Assembly: GCF_001667275.1 (NCBI RefSeq)
Contig: NZ_LZHV01000064.1
Location: 47,745 to 111,744, forward strand
Direction: 5' to 3'
DNA: 64,000 nt
Origin: Mycobacterium sp. ACS4054
GTDB taxonomy: Bacteria > Actinomycetota > Actinomycetes > Mycobacteriales > Mycobacteriaceae
The position numbers and the translations under genes were made by a program. This document shows, piece by piece, positions 58,223 through 64,000 of this stretch. Below the pieces are notes generated by a model that saw nothing but the letters and a program-made list of their open reading frames with translations, was not told the DNA's origin and did not search any database. Each line of letters opens with the position of its first letter. The stretch's first letter is position 1.

Positions 58223-60556
58223 ATGTCGGCGCTGACGGGTTTCCGGGTCGTCGAGCTGGCGGGATCCGTCGCGGGGGAGTACTGCGGAAAGCTGTTGGCC
58301 GACTTCGGCGCCGAGATCATCAAGGTCGAGGCGCCGGAGCGCGGCAGCCCGACGCGGGCGATGGCGCCCATCCTTGCCGACGGGCGCGACGGCAGCGCGC
58401 TGTTCGCGTACCTCAACACCAACAAGCGGTCGGTGGTGCTCGATCAGGTTTCGACGGCCGGCGTCGAGGCCCTGCACCGGCTCATCGGCACCGCGGACGC
58501 CGTCATCGACGACCGCGACGCCGACTGGTCGCAGCACCATCCCGATGTGGTGTTGTGTTCGATCACCCCGTTCGGGCGGGGCGCGGCCGCCGAGTTCGGC
58601 AATGCCAAGAGCATCAACGTCTTCCACGCCAGCGGTTGGGGATACCACACGCCCAGCCACCCGGATCCCGCCAAGCCGCCCCTGCAGGGGCCGGGCCGGT
58701 TCCTGGCCGATTACGAAGCCGGACTGGACGCCGCGCTCTGCGTCGCGGCGTCGCTCTTCGGGCGCCTGCACAGCGGCCAGGGCGAGTCCATCGACCTCTC
58801 CGTACAGGCCGTGCTGGCCTCCCGCGCCGACTGCATCCTCGGCCGATTCGTCACCGGCGAGGTGACCGCGGCGGGTCATCGCGGCGACTACGACCAGGCC
58901 GGCCCCGCAGCGTTTTTCGCGTGCGCCGACGGTTACGTCTACCTGTACATGACCAGCCGCGCCCACTGGGTGGGCCTGAAGGAACTGCTGGGCCACCCGG
59001 ACTGGCTGTGCGCGTTCGAGGACGATTGGCTGGAGTTCTCCGTCACCGCGGAGAAGGTCGCGGCGTTTCAGCGCGGCTTCGCGGCGTGGGTCCGCGACCT
59101 CGCCAAGGACGAGGCGTCCGACCGGGCGCAGCGCCTGGGCGTGCCGCTCGTGCCGGTGAACGGCGCCGCGGACCTGCACGGGTCCGCGCAGTACCGCCAC
59201 CGGGGGTTCTTCCAGCGGGTCAGGCACCCCGTGCTGGGCGACGCGGCGTATCCGACGGTGCCTTACAAATTCAGCGCCACCCCGGCCCGAATCACCTCCG
59301 CCGCACCGACTCTCGGCCAGCACAGCAGGCCGGTGCTGGACGGCCTCGACGCGCCGCGCCCGCGGCCGCGGGTCGCGTCCGCGCAACTCAAGCCGCCCCG
59401 GCAGCCGCGCGGCGGCCCACTGCAAGGGGTGCGGGTCGTCGAGCTCACCAAGGTGTGGGCCGGCCCCTACGCGGGCAAGCTGCTGGCCATGCTGGGCGCC
59501 GAGGTCATCAAGATCGAAACCGCGGGCAGCCCCGAGGAGATGCGCGCCTACGGCGGGACCGACATCGACCACGCGCCGTACTTCTTGAGCATCAACCCCG
59601 AAATCCTGAGCGTGGACCTGGATATCAAGTCCGCGGAGGGCATGGCCAGTCTGCGCGAGCTGATCGCCCGCAGCGATATCGTCATCAACAACCTGCGCCC
59701 GGGCGCGATGGAACGCCAATGCCTGGGGTATTCGGCGCTCACCCGGATCAAGCCGGACATCGTCTCCGTGTCGATCAAGATGTGGGGCAATGACGGACCG
59801 CTGGGCCACCAAACCGGCTACGCGCCATGCTTTGCCGCCCTGGCGGGCGTCGCCTCGCTGGTCGGCTATCCCGGTGGGCCGCCGCTCGGAACGAGCATGC
59901 GCTACGGTGATTCGACCGTCGGCGCGGCGGCCGCGTACGCGGCCGTGGTGGCGCTGCTGCATCGCGAACTCACCGGCACCGGGCAATTCGTGGACCTCTC
60001 GGCCGTGGAGACACTGTCGTCGATGATCGGCGACCGCCTCCTCGAGCAGGCGCTGACCGGGCGGCCGCTCGGCCCCGACGGCAACCATCACCCGGACATG
60101 TGCCCGCACGGCTGCTACCCCTCCGCGGGCGGCGCCTGGATAGCGGTGGCCGTGGCCGACGACGCGCAATGGCACGCGCTGTGCGGCGTGCTCGGCGACG
60201 AATCCCTGACCCGGGAACGACGCTACGCCACCACGAGCCAACGGCGTTGTCACGCCGAAAGACTCGACGTCGAGCTGGCGCAGCTCACGCGAAACCACGA
60301 CGCCGAGCAACTCGCCCACCGCCTGCGCGCGGCGGGGGTTCCGGCCTGCAAGAGCGCCACCTCGGTCGACGTCATCGGCGACCAACGGCTGTGGGACCGC
60401 GAGCTGTATCGGTTCGTCAGCGATCACCGCGAGGGCCAGCGGCCGATCGTCGGGCCGCCCTGGCGCATGGCGTGGAACCCGGCCCGCGTCGGCCGGGGCG
60501 CGCCGGAGCTGGGCGAGCACACCGAGTACGTGCTACACGAGATACTGGGCGCATGA
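58223..60556 (+). CDS. Double-domain class III CoA-transferase (CaiB/BaiF family)
   Basis: A 777-residue fusion of two CoA-transferase domains: 1-370 (GFRVVELAGSVAGEYCGKLL, VEAPERG) and 395-777 (GVRVVELTKVWAGPYAGKLL, IETAGSPEE). Each has an Asp in the catalytic position (FLADYEAG and YGDSTVG), so both could work, or one may be structural. These enzymes move CoA from one acyl group to another without ATP. It would activate a carboxylic acid made by the P450-SDR pair. Its stop overlaps the next start (ATGA). Confidence 0.92.
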   Translation: MSALTGFRVVELAGSVAGEYCGKLLADFGAEIIKVEAPERGSPTRAMAPILADGRDGSALFAYLNTNKRSVVLDQVSTAGVEALHRLIGTADAVIDDRDADWSQHHPDVVLCSITPFGRGAAAEFGNAKSINVFHASGWGYHTPSHPDPAKPPLQGPGRFLADYEAGLDAALCVAASLFGRLHSGQGESIDLSVQAVLASRADCILGRFVTGEVTAAGHRGDYDQAGPAAFFACADGYVYLYMTSRAHWVGLKELLGHPDWLCAFEDDWLEFSVTAEKVAAFQRGFAAWVRDLAKDEASDRAQRLGVPLVPVNGAADLHGSAQYRHRGFFQRVRHPVLGDAAYPTVPYKFSATPARITSAAPTLGQHSRPVLDGLDAPRPRPRVASAQLKPPRQPRGGPLQGVRVVELTKVWAGPYAGKLLAMLGAEVIKIETAGSPEEMRAYGGTDIDHAPYFLSINPEILSVDLDIKSAEGMASLRELIARSDIVINNLRPGAMERQCLGYSALTRIKPDIVSVSIKMWGNDGPLGHQTGYAPCFAALAGVASLVGYPGGPPLGTSMRYGDSTVGAAAAYAAVVALLHRELTGTGQFVDLSAVETLSSMIGDRLLEQALTGRPLGPDGNHHPDMCPHGCYPSAGGAWIAVAVADDAQWHALCGVLGDESLTRERRYATTSQRRCHAERLDVELAQLTRNHDAEQLAHRLRAAGVPACKSATSVDVIGDQRLWDRELYRFVSDHREGQRPIVGPPWRMAWNPARVGRGAPELGEHTEYVLHEILGA

Positions 60557-61317
60557 CGGGGATACTTGCACGTACAGCGGCCTTGGTCACCGGGGCCAGC
60601 AGCGGCATCGGCGCGGCGACGGCCAAGGCGCTGGCCGCCGAGGGCGCGGCGGTGGCACTGCTCGCGCGGCGCGGGGACCGGCTCGCCGAGCTGACGTCCG
60701 ACATCGAATCCGCCGGTGGCACAGCGCTGGCCGTGACCGCCGATGTCACCGACGCCGAACAGGTGGCGGCGGCCGTGCAGCGCACGGTCGCGGAGTTCGG
60801 CCGGCTCGACACCGTGGTCAACAACGCCGGCCTGATGCAATCCGGGCCGGCGGCCGAAGCCTCGCTGCGGGACTGGGACGCCATGGTGACGGTCAACGTG
60901 CAGGGGGTCCTGTATGTCACCCGCGCGGCGCTCCCGCACCTGATCGACGCCGCGGCCGACTCGCCGCGCGGCGTGGCCGATCTGGTCACCATCAGCTCGA
61001 CCGCCGGCTGGGTCGCCCGACCCAACACCGCCGTGTACTCGCTGACCAAGTTCGGGGTGAACGCCTTCAGCGAGGGGATTCGCCAGGAGGTGCTCGGCAA
61101 GCGGGTGCGGGTCGGCGTGGTGGGCCCCGGAACGGTCGACACCGAGATCTTCAGCCACCTCGCCGAGCCGTCGCGGGAGGCGTTCGAGCGCCAGACCGCC
61201 GGCATGGTCAAGTTGCGTCCGGAGGACATCGCCGACGCGGTGCTGTTCATGATCACGCGCGATCGCCGGGTGGCCGTCAATCACATGCTGGTGCGAGCGG
61301 CCGAACAAACCTGGTAA
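60553..61317 (+). CDS. Short-chain dehydrogenase/reductase
   Basis: A 254-residue SDR with TGASSGIG, NNAG, a Ser in ITISSTAGW and the YSLTKFG active-site motif; the second strand (ALLARRGDRL) suggests NADP(H) binding. It lacks the mycofactocin-type N-terminus and is closest in shape to YdfG-like general SDRs. It is coupled to the CoA-transferase by ATGA and followed 4 bp later by a phosphotransferase. It may reduce or oxidise a 3-hydroxyacyl-CoA or a carbonyl in the same pathway. Confidence 0.9.
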   Translation: MTGILARTAALVTGASSGIGAATAKALAAEGAAVALLARRGDRLAELTSDIESAGGTALAVTADVTDAEQVAAAVQRTVAEFGRLDTVVNNAGLMQSGPAAEASLRDWDAMVTVNVQGVLYVTRAALPHLIDAAADSPRGVADLVTISSTAGWVARPNTAVYSLTKFGVNAFSEGIRQEVLGKRVRVGVVGPGTVDTEIFSHLAEPSREAFERQTAGMVKLRPEDIADAVLFMITRDRRVAVNHMLVRAAEQTW

Positions 61318-61321
61318 TCAA

Positions 61322-62602
61322 TTGACTTCGCATTGGGTGGTCGGAGACCACTACCGGTTGGCGTTTCCGGCCGACCCCGCCGCGCTGAGCACCGGCGGGC
61401 CGGAGTTTCTCACCGAGGCGTTTCTCGCGTCGGGGGCGCTGCGCGACAACCGCATCACCCGCGTTGCGGCGCTTCGCGAGGTCGACGGCGGCAGCACGGG
61501 GCGCAAGGTGATGCTCTCGGTGGAATACGCCGAGCCCACCCCGGGCCTGCACACCGATTTGTTTGTCAAGTTTTCGCGCGACTTCGAGGACCCGGCGCGT
61601 GATCGCGGAAAGACACAGATGGAGCTGGAGGTTCGGTTCGCCGCGCTGTCGCGGGCGCCGGAGTTTCCGATCGCGGTCCCCGAGGTGCAGTTCGCCGACT
61701 ATCATCGCCGCAGCGGCACCGGGATCCTCGTCACCGAGCGAATCCGGTTCGGCGACAACGGGATCGAACCGCAGTACCACAAGTGCCTCGATTACCAGAT
61801 GCCCCGACCCGTCGAGCATTACCGCGCGCTGCTCGCCGCGCTGGCCCGGCTGGCCGGCACCCATCGGTCCGGGCGGCTGCCGCCGGAACTCACCGCACCC
61901 TTCCCGCTGGACGTGGCCGCCGCAACGGTGGGGGAGCGCGCGCCTCTGACGGCGGACAAGCTGGAACGCCGGGTGGACCAACTGGCCCAATTCGCCCAGG
62001 ACCGGCCGGGGCTGCTTCCCGCCTGTTCACCGGAATTCCTCGCGCGACTGCGCGCGGATGTGCCGCGTTTGGCGCGTCACGAGCAGACGATCGCGGGCCT
62101 GCTGGCCGGTGACTCCGACTACGTCGCCCTGTGCCATTGGAACGCCAACATCGACAACGCATGGTTCTGGCGCGACGCCGACCGAGTTCTGCGCTGCGGC
62201 CTGATGGATTGGGGGTGCGTCGGCCAGCTGAACCTGGGCATGGCGATCTGGGGAGCCATGTCCGGCGCCGAAACCGAGCTGTGGGAGTTTCATCTCGACG
62301 AGCTGCTGGAGCTGTTCGTGGGCGAGTTATGTCGTTGCGGCGGGCCGAAACTCGATCCCGCGCGGTTGCGCCGGCACATGCTGCTGTATGCGGCGTCGAT
62401 GGGCGTCGGGTGGCTCCTGGGCGTGCCGGCGTTGATCCGCAGGCGATTCGAGGCGATACCGGACAGTCGCAAGCATCCTCTGATCCGCGACGAGGAGAGC
62501 GTGCGGGCGCCGCTGCAGATGCTGTCGAACCTGTTGTTCCTCTGGGAGCGGCAAGATGTCGGTGAGCTTCTTGACGCCGCCCTCGCCGAACTGCCGCGTT
62601 GA
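61322..62602 (+). CDS. Aminoglycoside-phosphotransferase-like kinase
   Basis: A 426-residue protein of the APH/choline-kinase-like fold. The catalytic loop HWNANIDNAWFW (Brenner-like motif) and the metal site LMDWGCVGQ are present; the N-terminal lobe includes GSTGRKVMLSV and a Lys in LFVKFSRD. The TTG start at 61322 is the only one that leaves the N-lobe intact; ribosome binding is poor, so it probably depends on coupling with the upstream SDR. Such kinases phosphorylate a hydroxyl on a small molecule, and some in actinobacterial catabolic operons act on acyl-CoA or alcohols. Its role here is unknown. Confidence 0.85.
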   Translation: MTSHWVVGDHYRLAFPADPAALSTGGPEFLTEAFLASGALRDNRITRVAALREVDGGSTGRKVMLSVEYAEPTPGLHTDLFVKFSRDFEDPARDRGKTQMELEVRFAALSRAPEFPIAVPEVQFADYHRRSGTGILVTERIRFGDNGIEPQYHKCLDYQMPRPVEHYRALLAALARLAGTHRSGRLPPELTAPFPLDVAAATVGERAPLTADKLERRVDQLAQFAQDRPGLLPACSPEFLARLRADVPRLARHEQTIAGLLAGDSDYVALCHWNANIDNAWFWRDADRVLRCGLMDWGCVGQLNLGMAIWGAMSGAETELWEFHLDELLELFVGELCRCGGPKLDPARLRRHMLLYAASMGVGWLLGVPALIRRRFEAIPDSRKHPLIRDEESVRAPLQMLSNLLFLWERQDVGELLDAALAELPR

Positions 62603-62608
62603 CCGCGC

Positions 62609-63457
62609 TCAGTCCCGCGTGGTCCCGCCCACCCGGCGCCGCACCCCGGCCAGCAAGTCGTCGGCAGCGCGGAACTGCAAGCGGTGCACCCGCCCGGCCT
62701 CGACGGCGAAGTCGAAGGCGACTTTGACCTCGCCGCGGTGGATCCAGGCGTAGCCCGGGCGATCCTCGACGAAGACCGGGAAGGCAGCCGCGGCAGCGCC
62801 GTTGAAGAAGTTGGCCACCTCATCGCGGCCTTCCAGGCGCGTCGGCGTGCCGAGCGCGCTCGCGGCCGCGTCGGCGGAGACCGTTACGTCGGGAGCCAAC
62901 AGCTCCAGCAGGCGGGTGAAGTCGCCCTGCCGCGCCGCGGCCATGAAGGCGTCCACAATCTCCCAGTCCGCCAGGGCATCCTCGGGCGCCGGCGGACGGA
63001 CCTTCGCCCGGGCCCGAGACGCCAGCTTGCGCGCCGCGACCGGCGTCGTGTCGAGCATCGAGGCGATCAACTCGAAGTCGACGCCGAAGCTGTCGTGCAG
63101 TACGAACGCCACCCGCTCGGTGGGCGTTAACCGGTCCAGCACCACCTGCAGCGCGATGCCGACCGTGTCGGCCAGCACCACGTCGTCCGCGGGATCGGGT
63201 GCCGTCGCCTCGACTTCGATCGACTCCGTCGGCACAGGCGTGCGGGCCCGCAACCGGTCGAGGCAGAGCCGCGAGGTCACGGTGGTGAGCCAGCCCGGCA
63301 GGTTGTCGATCGGTTCTTCGGTGGCATGCAAGCGGAGCCACGCCTGTTGTACGACGTCCTGTGCCGCGTCGGCGTCGCCCAGGACCCCGGCCGCGATGCG
63401 CTGCAAGCGAGGTCGCTCGGTCTCGAAGCCGTCGCGGAGCTGGTGGTCGCTCACCAT
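62609..63457 (-). CDS. ECF sigma factor with SnoaL-like C-terminal domain (SigJ/ECF41-like)
   Basis: A 282-residue sigma factor. Region 2 is RLQRIAAGVLGDADAAQDVVQQAWLRL, region 4 is DRLTPTERVAFVLHDSFGVDFELIASMLDTTPVAARKLASRAR, and residues after about 165 form a SnoaL/NTF2-like domain (FMAAARQGDFTRLLELLAPDVTV). In this group the C-terminal domain regulates the sigma activity and no separate anti-sigma factor is needed. ATG 63457 is preferred; a GTG just downstream and others upstream are possible. It is divergent from the DUF1059 gene. Confidence 0.9.
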   Translation of the reverse strand: MVSDHQLRDGFETERPRLQRIAAGVLGDADAAQDVVQQAWLRLHATEEPIDNLPGWLTTVTSRLCLDRLRARTPVPTESIEVEATAPDPADDVVLADTVGIALQVVLDRLTPTERVAFVLHDSFGVDFELIASMLDTTPVAARKLASRARAKVRPPAPEDALADWEIVDAFMAAARQGDFTRLLELLAPDVTVSADAAASALGTPTRLEGRDEVANFFNGAAAAAFPVFVEDRPGYAWIHRGEVKVAFDFAVEAGRVHRLQFRAADDLLAGVRRRVGGTTRD

Positions 63458-63537
63458 GGCGGTCACACTTTCGTCGTCGGATGCGTCACCATCCTGACGC
63501 ACCGGGAGGGCCCGGTGTGACCAGAGGAGGAGGACCC

Positions 63538-63783
63538 TTGAAGACCATGACTTGCCAGGACCTCGGTGGCCCCTGCGACCTCGTGCACCGCGGTGCGAGC
63601 GCCGACGAGATCATCAAGGCGCAAGACCGGCACCTCAAAGAGATCGTTGCGGCCGGCGATGACGCCCACGTGCCCGCGCGCGAGGACATGAAGGGCCGCT
63701 GGCGTCACCCGATTAAGTCGATGGGCTGGTACAACGACGTCAAGAAGCGATTCGCCGAGCTGCCTGACCAAAGCCCTCACTGA
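63538..63783 (+). CDS. DUF1059 family small protein
   Basis: An 81-residue protein beginning KTMTCQDLGGPCDLVHRG after a TTG start, with AGGAGGAGG 5-8 nt upstream. This is the DUF1059 pattern, in which CxxLGG-PC and a following helix (SADEIIKAQDRHLKEIVA) are conserved. The two cysteines may bind a metal. The function of the family is unknown. It is divergent from the ECF sigma factor with about 80 bp between them, so it may be a target of that sigma factor. Confidence 0.85.
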   Translation: MKTMTCQDLGGPCDLVHRGASADEIIKAQDRHLKEIVAAGDDAHVPAREDMKGRWRHPIKSMGWYNDVKKRFAELPDQSPH

Positions 63784-63784
63784 G

Positions 63785-64000
63785 CTAAGGCCCATCGTCA
63801 TCGTCATCCCGAAGCAGTTTCTCGGGGTGGTGGAAGGTGTTGGTGCGGGGCCGGCCCCTGTCCAGGCGGGGCGGGGGGATCCATTCGGTGTGGCCTTGGG
63901 TGTTTTTGCGGGTGCGCCAGCCACCGGGTTTGAGCAGGCGGTGATGCGGGCCGCAGGCGAAGGTGAGGTCGTTGATGTCGGTGCGCCGGCTGCGGGCGTA
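63785..64000 (-). CDS. HNH endonuclease (REP13E12/DUF222 type), 3' end only
   Basis: The last 71 codons of a minus-strand gene; the 5' part lies beyond the right edge. The product reads RRTDINDLTFACGPHHRLLK, with the HNH motif (Cys-Gly-Pro-His-His) and a Trp-Arg linker, then an acidic DDDDDG tail. It matches the C-terminus of mycobacterial DUF222-HNH proteins, which include the repeated REP13E12 elements of M. tuberculosis. The gene ends 2 bp after the DUF1059 stop. Confidence 0.85.
   Translation of the reverse strand, partial: YARSRRTDINDLTFACGPHHRLLKPGGWRTRKNTQGHTEWIPPPRLDRGRPRTNTFHHPEKLLRDDDDDGP

Noticed and set aside
63785..64000. A prophage or mobile element at the right edge because of the HNH gene
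   Set aside because: Only the 3' end is visible, there are no integrase, att-like repeats or phage genes, and DUF222-HNH genes are common dispersed chromosomal repeats in mycobacteria.

Overview
The window looks like chromosomal DNA of a Mycobacterium, most likely a slow-growing, M. avium-complex-like species; the species is inferred, not proven. The signs are uniformly high GC, GTG/TTG starts, many ATGA/GTGA gene overlaps, a clear Rv1747-type FHA-ABC transporter, mycofactocin-type short-chain dehydrogenases (SDRs), a WS/DGAT acyltransferase, a large CtpH/CtpI-type P-ATPase, a DesA3-like desaturase with its reductase, a Pks10/11-type type III PKS, and at the right edge an HNH gene of the REP13E12 type. 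I saw no rRNA, tRNA, CRISPR array or insertion sequence.

Region 1 (1-14 kb) holds parts of an aromatic-ring or steroid-like degradation set: an extradiol dioxygenase and an HsaA-like flavin hydroxylase on the minus strand, and an HsaD-like C-C hydrolase about 9 kb away. Beside them are a Baeyer-Villiger monooxygenase / mycofactocin SDR / thioesterase operon, a giant P-type ATPase with a degenerate second catalytic core, SnoaL-like proteins and a WS/DGAT acyltransferase. A 29-nt element (25 identical positions) occurs both next to the HsaA-like operon and upstream of the first SnoaL gene. Region 2 (14-23 kb) carries a molybdopterin oxidoreductase, a type III PKS with its ICMT-like methyltransferase, an SDR, an esterase and the Rv1747 orthologue, here without PknF beside it.

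Region 3 (23.6-32.7 kb) is one tightly overlapping nine-gene operon: two acyl-CoA dehydrogenases, two MaoC-type hydratases, a thiolase with a DUF35 partner, an esterase, a Baeyer-Villiger monooxygenase and an acyl-CoA synthetase. Together they would turn a ketone into an ester, cleave it, activate the acid and beta-oxidise it. Region 4 (32.7-39.5 kb) contains a DMT exporter, the reductase-desaturase pair, a cytochrome b/YedY-like fusion, and two tandem small secreted proteins sharing a four-cysteine motif that I do not recognise. Region 5 (39.5-48.5 kb) has an acyl-CoA ligase / class II aldolase / amidohydrolase set (the amidohydrolase is frameshifted), a MarR regulator with a strong palindrome at its promoter, a methyltransferase, a nitronate monooxygenase, an arylsulfatase and an FAD hydroxylase.

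Region 6 (48.5-54.2 kb) has a small secreted protein followed by a perfect-stem terminator, a zinc metallopeptidase with a class II glutamine amidotransferase, a TIM-barrel isomerase with a SecD-P1-like lipoprotein, and a two-domain glyoxalase coupled to a glycine-betaine-binding-type protein whose halves are in swapped (circularly permuted) order. Region 7 (54.2-62.6 kb) is a TetR-controlled catabolic cluster: P450, mycofactocin SDR, crotonase, double class III CoA-transferase, SDR and kinase-like phosphotransferase. A related dyad lies at the tetR promoter and upstream of the P450. The right end has an ECF sigma factor with a SnoaL tail, a DUF1059 protein and the 3' end of an HNH nuclease gene.
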